NCBI GenBank assembly: GCA_002307725.1
Contig: DBUB01000017.1
Span: 55,648-119,647, forward strand
DNA length: 64,000 nucleotides
Source of the DNA: Alphaproteobacteria bacterium UBA1301
Lineage (GTDB): Bacteria > Pseudomonadota > Alphaproteobacteria > Micropepsales > Micropepsaceae
Direction: 5' to 3'
This document shows, piece after piece, positions 34,090 to 42,217 of the stretch. The notes beneath the pieces are model-generated. The model made no database searches. It was not told the DNA's origin and was given only the letters and a program-made list of their open reading frames with translations. The position numbers were made by a program, and so were the translations under genes. Each line of letters opens with the position of its first letter. Within the stretch, counting starts at the first letter, position 1.

Positions 34090-34988
34090 CCCTTCGGCGC
34101 TTGCGTCATCGCCTTGACCGCGCCTTCAAGGATTTCGGGGGAAGGCGGCGCGGGCGGCACGGTGGCGGGATCGAACTCGCCTGCTTTTGCCACCGCCTCG
34201 ATCTGACGGCGCAAAACGGGCAGCCACGGTGCACCGGGTTTGGACTCCCGTTCGAGATCGCGCCAGATCGCGACCGCAATCTTGAAATTGCCGATCTCGG
34301 CTTCGGCGAGACCGACATAAAACCGCGCCCGCGGATCGCGGCGGTCGCGCATCAGGGCCGCGACAAAGGCGGTGAGAGCCTCGGGGCCGACGGCACCTTG
34401 CGCGCTAACCACCTCGATCTCACCGGCATCGGCGAAATCGGCGGCGGTGTTGGCGCCGAACGCGAGGACGCGTGTGCTGGCGGTGCGGGCACGTTCGAAA
34501 TCGCCGGTGCGCAAATAAAGCTCCGCCAAGCGGCGATAGCCGTTGATGGTGGGTTTGGCGGCGAGCGCGTTTTCCATTTTGGCGGCGGCATCGGCGAGGA
34601 TCACGGCGGGATCGTGCTCCAACCGTTCGGCATAAGGCGCATCGGGCAAGTGGGGCATGCCGTGTGCGGCATACAGCAATCCGCCGGCCAGCGGCAGTGT
34701 GATGGCGATCACGATCGCAGCGGTTTTGCGCGCGGCGCGATCGTCGCCGGCGATGGGCGCGGGTGTCGTCGCCAGCATGCGGCGCTGGATTTCGGTGCGG
34801 GCGGCTTCGGTTTGATCGGGCGCAATTGCGCCGCGTTCCGCATCAGCTTTCAGCTCGGCTAATTGGGCGCGATAAACCGCAAGGTCGTAATCGGCGCGGG
34901 ATGTGAGCGCGGTGGGTGCGCGCCACAGCGGCCACAACAGTACGCCGAGCGTTGCGAGCGTGAGAAGGGCGAAGCCGAGCCACAGCAT
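34086..34988 (-). CDS. ccmI: Cytochrome c biogenesis protein CcmI
   Basis: A 300-residue membrane protein with two N-terminal membrane spans (LWLGFALLTLATLGVLLWPL; TAAIVIAITLPLAGGLLYAA) around a cytoplasmic loop containing RADYDLAVYRAQLAELKADA, the leucine-zipper-like CcmI signature. A periplasmic TPR-like domain follows (GYRRLAELYLRTGDFERART). CcmI chaperones apocytochrome c and hands it to CcmFH for haem ligation. Its ATG overlaps the ccmH stop codon, placing it last in the ccmFG-ccmH-ccmI unit. Confidence 0.93.
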   Translation of the reverse strand: MLWLGFALLTLATLGVLLWPLWRAPTALTSRADYDLAVYRAQLAELKADAERGAIAPDQTEAARTEIQRRMLATTPAPIAGDDRAARKTAAIVIAITLPLAGGLLYAAHGMPHLPDAPYAERLEHDPAVILADAAAKMENALAAKPTINGYRRLAELYLRTGDFERARTASTRVLAFGANTAADFADAGEIEVVSAQGAVGPEALTAFVAALMRDRRDPRARFYVGLAEAEIGNFKIAVAIWRDLERESKPGAPWLPVLRRQIEAVAKAGEFDPATVPPAPPSPEILEGAVKAMTQAPKG

Positions 34989-35434
34989 CAGGTGTCGCCT
35001 TCTTCCAGCGATTGGAGGCGGGCGCGTTCATCGTCGGTGAGCGGCGACGTTTCGAGCGGGCGGCGGCGATACCACGCCAGAACGGCAATGCCGCCAGCGC
35101 CGAGGAGCAGCAGCGGACCGAACCAAAGGATATAGGTCGCTGGCTCGAATGGCGGTTTGAGCAAAACATAAGTGCCGTAGCGCGCGACGATGTATTGCTT
35201 GACCGCGGCGTCGCTGTCACCCAACACCAGACGGCGGCGTACCACCAAGCGCAGATCGCGCGCCAACGGCGCATCGGAGTCGTCGATGGACTGGTTCTGA
35301 CAGATTAGGCAGCGCAGTTCTTTGCCGATGTTGCGGGCGCGCGCCTCCAACGTGGGATCCTTCAGCACTTCATCGGGTTGAACCGCGAATGCGGGCGTTA
35401 GCAACAGCAGCAGAGCGAGGAGCGCGGATTTCAT
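34988..35434 (-). CDS. ccmH: Cytochrome c maturation thiol-disulfide protein CcmH
   Basis: A 148-residue periplasmic, membrane-anchored protein with a signal peptide (LLALLLLLTPAFA), the diagnostic redox motif RCLICQNQSI (Cys42/Cys45), and a C-terminal membrane span (YILWFGPLLLLGAGGIAVLA). CcmH reduces the CXXCH cysteines of apocytochrome c before haem attachment. The ATG overlaps the end of the ccmF-ccmG gene by 4 bases, and the stop overlaps the ccmI start by 1 base. Confidence 0.95.
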   Translation of the reverse strand: MKSALLALLLLLTPAFAVQPDEVLKDPTLEARARNIGKELRCLICQNQSIDDSDAPLARDLRLVVRRRLVLGDSDAAVKQYIVARYGTYVLLKPPFEPATYILWFGPLLLLGAGGIAVLAWYRRRPLETSPLTDDERARLQSLEEGDT

Positions 35435-37959
35435 TTCAGCTTCTCCGACAAAGGAAGAATGCTGGTTTTCAGCATGTCTTCGGTCAGCGGACCGGTGGCC
35501 TTGAAGCGGATGATACCATTCTTGTCGATCAAATAGCTTTCGGGCACGCCGTAAACGCCGAAATCGATACCGGTGCGCCCGCCCGCATCCGTCACCACGC
35601 GGGCATAGGGATTGCCGAGTTCCGCAAGCAAGCTTTGCGCCGCCTCGGGTTTGTCCTTGTAAGCGATGCCGACCACCGTAATGCCACTTTTGGCGACAAG
35701 CCCGAGCATCGGATGTTCGACGCGGCACGGCACGCACCACGAGGCGAAAAAATTCACTAGTGTGACGTGGCCTTTGAGATCGCTAGTTTTGAAACCGGGC
35801 TTGCCGGGATAAAGCGGCGGGCGATCGAAACTGGGAGCCGGTTTGCCGATCAGCACCGAAGGAACCAGATTGGGCGTGTCGCCTTCGCCCGTCTGGTTCA
35901 AGCGCCAGAAGAAGACGCCGATGAGGGCGAGGAATGCCACAGCGGGCAAGGCATAGCGCAGGCTGACCGTGACGGCGCGGGGTTCGGCGGGTGTAGGAAG
36001 ACGCGCGGCTTGGCGCGGAGCATCGATGCGATAGCGCCGGTCGGAGAGCGAGACGAGGCCGCCAAACACCATCACCAGAGCGCCGAAGAAGATCCACGGC
36101 ACCAGCGGATTGTGGAAGAGATGCACGACATAACCGCCCTGCGCATCAGCTTCGCCGAGCACGACATAAAGGTCGCTGACGAGATTGGTGTGAATGGCCA
36201 CGTTTGCTTTCGGCTCGGGCGGATTGTCGTAGAGGCGGCGCTCTGGGCGCATCACGGCGACGGTGCGGCCGCCCTTTTCGGCGAGGAACAGCGCCCGGGT
36301 GGCGCTGTAGTTGGGGCCGCGGGCGTTTTCGTCGACGCTGATAAAGCGCAACGTGGTGCCGGCGATGGTCGCGCTGTCGCCAGGGCGCATCACCAGCAGG
36401 CTTTCGCTTTGCCACGCTAGCGAGCCGGTAATGCCGATCAGAACGATCGCGACGCCGATATGCGCCAGCGTCATGCCGTGAACGGATCGCGGCAGATGCC
36501 GGGCGCTGTGGAATGCTTCGGCGAGCGGTTTCTTGAACAGGCCGATGCGGCGCGTCCATTCGGTCAGACTGCCGAACAACAGCCAGGCTGAAAGACCCAA
36601 TCCCAGCGCGGGCAAAATGGCGGCGGCATGGGTGATGGCAAGCGTCGCGAGGATGGTGACGATAGCCACCACACCGGCAAAGCGCGCCCGTCGCAACGCC
36701 TCGCGGAGGTCGCCGCGTTTCCACGCCAGCAGCGGACCGATGGGCATCAGGAGCAGCATCGGCGCTAGTAATAGTGGGACCACCAGATTGAACCACGGCG
36801 CGCCGACCGAAAGCTTGCCCAGATGCAGGGCATCGGCGATCAGCGGCGCTAAGGTGCCGAGCAACACTGTTCCGGCGGCGCAACTGAGGAACAGATTGTT
36901 GAAGACGAGGCTGCTCTCGCGCGAGATCGGCGAGAAGATGCCGCTGGCTTTCAAGCTTCCTGCCCGCGCTGCAAACAACACCAGCGAGCCGCCGGTCACG
37001 ATCCCGAGCAATACCAGGATAAAGCGTCCGCGCGCCGGATCGTTGGCAAAGGCGTGCACCGATGTCAGTACGCCCGAACGCACCAAAAAGGTGCCGAGCA
37101 AGGACAGCGAGAAAGCGAGGATGGCGAGAAAGACCGTCCAGCCCTTCAAGGTGTCGCGTTTTTCGACCACGATGGCCGAATGTAGCAGCGCGGTGCCCGC
37201 CAGCCACGGCATCAACGAGGCGTTTTCCACCGGGTCCCACGCCCACCAGCCGCCCCAGCCAAGGGTGTAATACGACCACCACGAGCCCATCGCGATGCCG
37301 AGCGTCAGTGCGCACCACGCCACTAGCGTCCACGGCCGTACCCAGCGTGCCCAGGCGGCATCGACCTTGCCTTCGATCAGCGCGGCGATAGCGAAGGAGA
37401 AGGCCATCGAGAATCCGACGTACCCGAGATAAAGAAACGGCGGATGAAAGGCGAGGCCGGGGTCCTGCAACAGCGGATTGAGCCCATTGCCGTTGACCGG
37501 CGCCGGATCGATGCGCGCGAACGGGTTCGACGTCATCAGGATGAAGAGCAGGAACCCGAAGGTGATCATTCCTTGCACGGACAAAACCCGCGCCCGTAAG
37601 CTCGGCGGCAGGCCTTTGCCGAACAATGCCACCGCCAGTCCGTAAAGCGCCAGGATCAAGGTCCACAGCAGCATCGAGCCTTCGTGGTTGCCCCAGACGC
37701 CGGTGATCTTGTAAAGCAGCGGCTTGTCGGTGTGGCTGTGCAGCACCACGTTGAGAACCGAAAAGTCGCTGGTGACGTGCAGCCATATCAGTGCCGCGAA
37801 CGACAGCGCCACCAGCGCGAATTGCGCGCCCGCGGCGGCTGGCGCAAGGTTCATCCACGAGGCCTCGCCGCGCGCGGCGCCGATCAACGGCACAGTCGAT
37901 TGCACCGCCGCAACCAGCAGCGCCAGGATCAGGGCGTAGAGTCCGAGTTCTGCGATCAC
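35431..37959 (-). CDS. Fused cytochrome c haem lyase CcmF and thioredoxin CcmG/DsbE
   Basis: One uninterrupted 842-residue frame contains both proteins. Residues 1-660 are CcmF, with many membrane spans, GVWGNHEGSMLLW and the haem-binding WWD motif WGGWWAWDPVENA (235-247). Residues 661-842 are CcmG: a membrane anchor (ALPAVAFLALIGVFFW), IGKPAPSFDRPPLYPGK, ASWCVPCRVEHP with the active WCVPC (741-745), and VYGVPESYLIDKNG. CcmF joins haem to apocytochrome c and CcmG supplies reductant to CcmH. They are normally separate genes. No start codon lies near the junction, so the fusion appears real unless a sequencing error has removed a stop. The start is GTG. ccmE, usually next to ccmF, is absent here. 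Confidence 0.93.
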   Translation of the reverse strand: MIAELGLYALILALLVAAVQSTVPLIGAARGEASWMNLAPAAAGAQFALVALSFAALIWLHVTSDFSVLNVVLHSHTDKPLLYKITGVWGNHEGSMLLWTLILALYGLAVALFGKGLPPSLRARVLSVQGMITFGFLLFILMTSNPFARIDPAPVNGNGLNPLLQDPGLAFHPPFLYLGYVGFSMAFSFAIAALIEGKVDAAWARWVRPWTLVAWCALTLGIAMGSWWSYYTLGWGGWWAWDPVENASLMPWLAGTALLHSAIVVEKRDTLKGWTVFLAILAFSLSLLGTFLVRSGVLTSVHAFANDPARGRFILVLLGIVTGGSLVLFAARAGSLKASGIFSPISRESSLVFNNLFLSCAAGTVLLGTLAPLIADALHLGKLSVGAPWFNLVVPLLLAPMLLLMPIGPLLAWKRGDLREALRRARFAGVVAIVTILATLAITHAAAILPALGLGLSAWLLFGSLTEWTRRIGLFKKPLAEAFHSARHLPRSVHGMTLAHIGVAIVLIGITGSLAWQSESLLVMRPGDSATIAGTTLRFISVDENARGPNYSATRALFLAEKGGRTVAVMRPERRLYDNPPEPKANVAIHTNLVSDLYVVLGEADAQGGYVVHLFHNPLVPWIFFGALVMVFGGLVSLSDRRYRIDAPRQAARLPTPAEPRAVTVSLRYALPAVAFLALIGVFFWRLNQTGEGDTPNLVPSVLIGKPAPSFDRPPLYPGKPGFKTSDLKGHVTLVNFFASWCVPCRVEHPMLGLVAKSGITVVGIAYKDKPEAAQSLLAELGNPYARVVTDAGGRTGIDFGVYGVPESYLIDKNGIIRFKATGPLTEDMLKTSILPLSEKLK

Positions 37960-38118
37960 AGGATTTTAAGCACCCGCTGTGCGTGCGGTTAATGGGATTC
38001 TGCAAACTAAGGCCCGTTGACGCAAACGGCAACATAATGTGTGACAACGCGCGTTGTCCCCCATCGTCGCGGCGCTTAAAAACGTAACAAACGCATATCA
38101 ACCCTCAAGGAGGGGACC

Positions 38119-39246
38119 ATGGCTATTCCGTTCATCGATCTTCAGGCGCAGCGGGCACGGCTCGGCGAGCCGCTCAATCAGGCGATTCTGGCGGCGGTGG
38201 CCAGCGGGCAGTGGATTCTAGGACCACAGGTTGCCGCGCTCGAAGCGGAACTGGCAGCCTTTGCCGGCGTCAAGCATGCGGTGGCCTGCTCCAACGGCAC
38301 CGATGCGCTGCAACTCGTGTTGATGGCTTGGGGCATCGGCCCAGGGGACGCGGTGTTCGTACCGGCCTTCACCTTCTGCGCCACCGGTGAAGTGGTGCCG
38401 CTGGTCGGGGCCACACCGGTGTTCGTCGATGTCTTGCCCGATACCTACAATCTTGACCCGGCGTCGCTGGAAGCGGCGATTGCCATGGTCAAGAAAGAAG
38501 GCAAGCTGACGCCGAAAGCGGTCATTCCGGTCGATCTGTTCGGCCAGCCGGCGGATTATCGCGCCATCGAACCGATCGTTCGCCGCGCCGGGCTCAAAAT
38601 GCTGTGCGACACCGCGCAAGCCTTCGGCGCCAAATATCACGGCAAGGTGACGGGTTCGATTGGCGATGCCGCGTCGACCAGTTTCTTCCCGGCCAAGCCG
38701 CTCGGCTGCTATGGCGACGGCGGTGCCTGCTTCACCGATGACGACGAGTTGGCCAAGCTCCTCAAGTCGATCCGCATGCATGGCGAAGGCACCGACCGCT
38801 ACGAGAATGTCCGCATCGGCCTCAACTCGCGCCTCGACACCATCCAGGCGGTGATCCTGAGCCAAAAGCTGACGATCTTCGCCGACGAGATCGAAAAGCG
38901 TCAGATCGTGGTGGCGCGTTATGCCAAAGGTCTGGCGCAATCGAACCGCGTGCAGGTGCCGCATGTGATCGAGGGCGCGGTGTCGACCTGGGCGCAATAC
39001 GTGATCCAGGTGCCCGATCGCGCCAAGCTGCAAGCCGACCTTAAGGCGAAAGGCATTCCGACTGCCGTCTATTATCCGATCCCGCTGTCGGAGCAGAAGG
39101 GCTACAGCCATTATCCCAGCGTGCCGACGCCGGTGTCAAAGCGGATTGCGAAGACCGTTGTGGCGCTGCCGATGCATCCCTACATGGACGCGGTAACGCA
39201 GGACACGATCATCGCAGCGGTGCTGGAAAGCGTCGAGGTGGCGTGA
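38119..39246 (+). CDS. DegT/DnrJ/EryC1/StrS-family sugar aminotransferase
   Basis: A 375-residue PLP enzyme that aminates a nucleotide-sugar keto group. Visible motifs are FIDLQAQRARLGEPLNQAI, ACSNGTDALQLVL, VFVPAFTFCATGEVV, CDTAQAFGA, and SFFPAKPLGCYGDGGA with the Schiff-base Lys. GLNSRLDTIQAVIL and YYPIPLSEQKGY are closest in pattern to WbpE-type UDP-2-acetamido-3-keto-hexuluronate aminotransferases, though the exact sugar is not proven. Strong ribosome-binding site (aaggaggggacc). It heads a surface-polysaccharide group with the GHMP kinase and is divergent from the ccm genes. Confidence 0.92.
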   Translation: MAIPFIDLQAQRARLGEPLNQAILAAVASGQWILGPQVAALEAELAAFAGVKHAVACSNGTDALQLVLMAWGIGPGDAVFVPAFTFCATGEVVPLVGATPVFVDVLPDTYNLDPASLEAAIAMVKKEGKLTPKAVIPVDLFGQPADYRAIEPIVRRAGLKMLCDTAQAFGAKYHGKVTGSIGDAASTSFFPAKPLGCYGDGGACFTDDDELAKLLKSIRMHGEGTDRYENVRIGLNSRLDTIQAVILSQKLTIFADEIEKRQIVVARYAKGLAQSNRVQVPHVIEGAVSTWAQYVIQVPDRAKLQADLKAKGIPTAVYYPIPLSEQKGYSHYPSVPTPVSKRIAKTVVALPMHPYMDAVTQDTIIAAVLESVEVA

Positions 39247-39417
39247 CTGGCTGCCGGATGCCAGTTCGTTGCGAGCGTTATCAGATGACGATTGCGCGTT
39301 TGTCAGCGCTGTCGTGCGGCCAGGGCGCGCAGGCGGCGCGTGGACTTTTGGGCGGCGTTGCCGTTTACTTTCCGCGCGGGCATGGGTCTGGTTCGCAGGA
39401 CTTTTCCGGAGATTAAT

Positions 39418-40398
39418 ATGATAATTGTGCGGAGCCCCCTTCGTATCAGTCTTGGCGGCGGCGGCACGGACCATCCTTCCTATTATCGCGAATACGAAGG
39501 GTTCCTGATTTCGGCGGCGATCAACAAATACGTTTATGTGATGCTGCATCAGGGGTTCCACAACGATCTGGTGATCCGCTATTCCAAACTGGAACGGGTC
39601 TCCAAGCTTGAGGATATCCAGCATCCCGTAGTGCGCGAAGTCCTGAAAGAGATGGACATCGACTGGCACGGCCTTGAGATCAACACGATGGTGGACATTC
39701 CGACCCGCGCCGAACTCGGCGCCTCGTCGGCCTTCACCACTGCGCTGCTCCGCGCCTTGCACATCTACACACGGCGCAGTGCCCGCACCACGGAAATCGC
39801 CCAGATGGCGAGCGCGATCCAGCTCGAACGGCTGCAGGAGCCGCTCGGCAAGCAGGACCAGTACATTTCGGCGCTCGGTGGCGTGCGCGCGTTCCGCTTC
39901 TGCCGCGACAATCATGTCGAGAATTGGCCGGTCACCATGACCGACGAGATGCGCGCCAATCTCGAGGACAGCCTCGCACTGTTCTACACCGGCATCGATT
40001 CGCCGGCGCGCGAGATTGACGAAGAACTGAACAAGCGTGTCCTGGATTCCGATGAGGAGATGCTGAACCATCTCCACTTCGTCAAAGACCTCGGCCTGCG
40101 CAGCCTTGAAGCGTTGGAGCGCGGCTATCTCAACGAATTCGGCCATCTGCTCGATCAGCATTGGCAGAAAAAGCGCAACCGTTCGCACTTCATCTCCAGC
40201 CCGCAGATCGACGAGTGGTACGAACTCGCCATGCAAAACGGCGCCACCGGCGGCAAGTTGCTCGGTGCGGGCGGCGGCGGCTTTTTCCTGTTCCAGACCA
40301 GCGACAAGCCGCGGCTGCGCCGTGCCATGCTCGGCTCGGGCCTGAAAGAAGTGCGCTTCCTGTTCGACTTCGAAGGCACCAAGAGTTTGGTGCAGTAA
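39418..40398 (+). CDS. GHMP-family sugar kinase, HddA-like
   Basis: A 326-residue GHMP kinase: RSPLRISLGGGGTDHPSYY at the N-terminus, RAELGASSAFTTALL (the P-x-x-x-G-L-G/S-S-S-A phosphate-binding loop), and GATGGKLLGAGGGGFFLF (motif 3). The pattern matches D-glycero-D-manno-heptose-7-phosphate kinases, which phosphorylate C1 in GDP-heptose synthesis; other sugar-1-kinases cannot be excluded. ATG 39418 was chosen for its GGAG at 39408 and because the family begins at R-S-P-L-R-I. queA follows after 2 bases. Confidence 0.85.
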   Translation: MIIVRSPLRISLGGGGTDHPSYYREYEGFLISAAINKYVYVMLHQGFHNDLVIRYSKLERVSKLEDIQHPVVREVLKEMDIDWHGLEINTMVDIPTRAELGASSAFTTALLRALHIYTRRSARTTEIAQMASAIQLERLQEPLGKQDQYISALGGVRAFRFCRDNHVENWPVTMTDEMRANLEDSLALFYTGIDSPAREIDEELNKRVLDSDEEMLNHLHFVKDLGLRSLEALERGYLNEFGHLLDQHWQKKRNRSHFISSPQIDEWYELAMQNGATGGKLLGAGGGGFFLFQTSDKPRLRRAMLGSGLKEVRFLFDFEGTKSLVQ

Positions 40399-40400
40399 GC

Positions 40401-41447
40401 GTGGACGTTTCGCTGTTCGATTTCGATTTGCCGGAAGAGCTGATTGCACTGCGGCCGGCCGAGCCGCGGGATGCCGCGCGGCTTCTGGTCGTGCACGCAG
40501 ATGGCCGGCTCGAACACGCGCGGGTACGCGACCTGCCACAATATCTGCGCGCCCGCGACGTGCTGGTGGTCAATGACACCAAGGTGATTCAGGCACGGCT
40601 GCGCGGGCTCCGCGCGCGCGAGGGCAGTCCTGGCGCCAAGATCGAGCTGCTTTTGCATCGCCGCACTGCGCCGGATCGCTTCCTCGCTTTCGCGCGCCCG
40701 GCCAAGAAGCTGCATCCCGGTGATGCGCTGACGCTGGGAAGGACTATTGCGGCCGAGGTGATCGCGCGCGGCGAGGCGGGCGAAGTGGAAATCGGTTTTG
40801 TGCTCGCTGGCGCACGGCTTGACGCGGCCATTGCGGCGGAAGGCGAAACCCCGCTGCCGCCCTATATTGCCGGAAAGCGCCAAGCCGACGAACGTGATAC
40901 CACCGATTACCAGACCATCTACGCCCGTGAATCCGGCTCGGTGGCGGCGCCGACCGCAGGGCTGCACTTCACGCCGGAGCTGTTTGCGCGGCTGACGGAA
41001 GCGGGTGTTGGGCGCGAGCACGTCACGCTGCATGTCGGGCCGGGCACCTTTTTGCCGGTGTCCGCTGCCGATACATCGGAACACAAGATGCATGCGGAAT
41101 ATGCCGTGCTGGAATCTGACGCGGCCGGGCGGCTCAATGCGGCGCGGGCGGCGGGCGGGCGGATTGTGGCGGTGGGCACCACCAGCCTGCGCACCCTCGA
41201 AAGTGCCGCCACGCCGGATGGCGTGATCCAGCCGATGGCGCGCGAGACCGACATCTTTATCACTCCCGGTTACGCCTTCCGCACCGCCGAGGTGCTGCTG
41301 ACCAATTTCCATCTGCCGCGTTCGACGCTGTTCATGCTGGTGTCGGCGTTTTCGGGGCGGGAAACCATGCAAAAGGCTTATGCCGAGGCGATCGCCGAGC
41401 ACTATCGCTTCTATAGCTACGGCGACGCCTGTTTGCTGTTCCGTTGA
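40401..41447 (+). CDS. queA: S-adenosylmethionine:tRNA ribosyltransferase-isomerase
   Basis: QueA transfers and rearranges the ribosyl moiety of SAM onto preQ1-modified tRNA to make epoxyqueuosine. The 348-residue protein starts at GTG (VDVSLFDFDLPEELIALRPA) 2 bases after the kinase. Motifs are VLVVNDTKVIQARL, ETPLPPYI, RDTTDYQTIYARESGSVAAP, TAGLHFT, VTLHVGPGTFLPV and LTNFHLPRSTLFMLVSAF. In most relatives tgt follows directly; here a toxin-antitoxin pair lies between them. Confidence 0.97.
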   Translation: MDVSLFDFDLPEELIALRPAEPRDAARLLVVHADGRLEHARVRDLPQYLRARDVLVVNDTKVIQARLRGLRAREGSPGAKIELLLHRRTAPDRFLAFARPAKKLHPGDALTLGRTIAAEVIARGEAGEVEIGFVLAGARLDAAIAAEGETPLPPYIAGKRQADERDTTDYQTIYARESGSVAAPTAGLHFTPELFARLTEAGVGREHVTLHVGPGTFLPVSAADTSEHKMHAEYAVLESDAAGRLNAARAAGGRIVAVGTTSLRTLESAATPDGVIQPMARETDIFITPGYAFRTAEVLLTNFHLPRSTLFMLVSAFSGRETMQKAYAEAIAEHYRFYSYGDACLLFR

Positions 41448-41478
41448 CAATGTAGCTACATGTAGCTACATTAGAAGC
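41444..41478 (+). promoter_or_regulatory. Antitoxin promoter with overlapping palindromic operators
   Basis: ttgaca (41444-41449) is followed after 17 bases by tacatt (41467-41472), a good sigma-70 pair. The spacer and -10 contain two overlapping copies of the palindrome atgtagctacat (41450-41461 and 41459-41471 region). The -10 ends only 6 bases before the antitoxin ATG, so the transcript would be nearly or fully leaderless. Autorepression by the antitoxin at the palindromes is expected. Confidence 0.65.
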
Positions 41479-41805
41479 ATGACAAAAGTCGGCCTGCGCG
41501 AATTGAAGAACCGACTCGGCACCTACATCGCTAAGGTGCGGGCGGGCGAAACCGTGGTCATCACCGACCGCGGCGAAGTGGTAGCCGAACTGAAGCCGCC
41601 GACGATCACCCAGAATCCGATGCTGGACGAAATGGTCCGCAGGGGCGAAATTCGCCTCGGCAAGCCGATCACGGACCGCAAGGCGCATTATCCCGTGATG
41701 CCGCCACTGCTGAAGGGCATTACGTCACAAGAGTTGTTGGACGCCGTGCGGGAAGATACTGTCTGGTTGCCGGGCGCGAAGAAATCCGATGAACCTCTAC
41801 GCTGA
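41479..41805 (+). CDS. Phd/YefM-family antitoxin (VapB-type partner)
   Basis: The product is a 108-residue antitoxin. The N-terminal DNA-binding domain has the Phd/YefM pattern VGLRELKNRLGTYIAKVRAG followed by ETVVITDRGEVVAELKPP. The C-terminal part (LLKGITSQELLDAVREDT) should wrap around and inhibit the PIN toxin. No Shine-Dalgarno is visible, in keeping with the leaderless arrangement. It overlaps the toxin gene by 17 bases. The pair is inserted between queA and tgt. Confidence 0.9.
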   Translation: MTKVGLRELKNRLGTYIAKVRAGETVVITDRGEVVAELKPPTITQNPMLDEMVRRGEIRLGKPITDRKAHYPVMPPLLKGITSQELLDAVREDTVWLPGAKKSDEPLR

Positions 41806-42214
41806 ATCGAGTGCGGTCTTGGCGTGGTTGCTTGGTGAGGTTGCAGGTCACGACGTTCGCGTGTTGCTGGGCGAGGCGGATGCCGTCGTTGCTACCGATT
41901 TGACCTTGGTCGAATGTGACCGCACCGTATGCCGCATGTCGGCGCTCGGGATCATTGACGAACAGGCTACCGCCGAGTGTCGCCGCCAGCTCACCATTGA
42001 GATTGCGCATTGGACCGTCCTACCGTTTGCGCCGCAGATCATAGCCCGCGCGCGACAGCCTTTTCCCAACGAGCCGATCCGCGCTCTCGATGCCTTGCAT
42101 GTCGCCTCTGCCCTTCATGGGCGCATAGCCTTTCCCGATCTCGCCATGCTCAGCCTTGACGAACGTGTGCGTCGAGTGGCAGGGAGCCTTGGTCTTCCTG
42201 TTTTACCGAGCTGA
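41789..42214 (+). CDS. PIN-domain toxin ribonuclease (VapC-type)
   Basis: A 141-residue PIN-domain protein: LYAESSAVLAWLL (first acidic position Glu), TDLTLVECDRTV (second), and PNEPIRALDALHVASAL (third Asp with the conserved R-x-L-D-A-x-H-x-A block). A fourth acidic residue lies in MLSLDERVR. VapC toxins cut tRNA or rRNA in a Mg-dependent way. It is translationally coupled to the upstream antitoxin (17-base overlap) and ends 3 bases before tgt, so it may share a transcript with tgt. Confidence 0.9.
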   Translation: MNLYAESSAVLAWLLGEVAGHDVRVLLGEADAVVATDLTLVECDRTVCRMSALGIIDEQATAECRRQLTIEIAHWTVLPFAPQIIARARQPFPNEPIRALDALHVASALHGRIAFPDLAMLSLDERVRRVAGSLGLPVLPS

Positions 42215-42217
42215 TCC

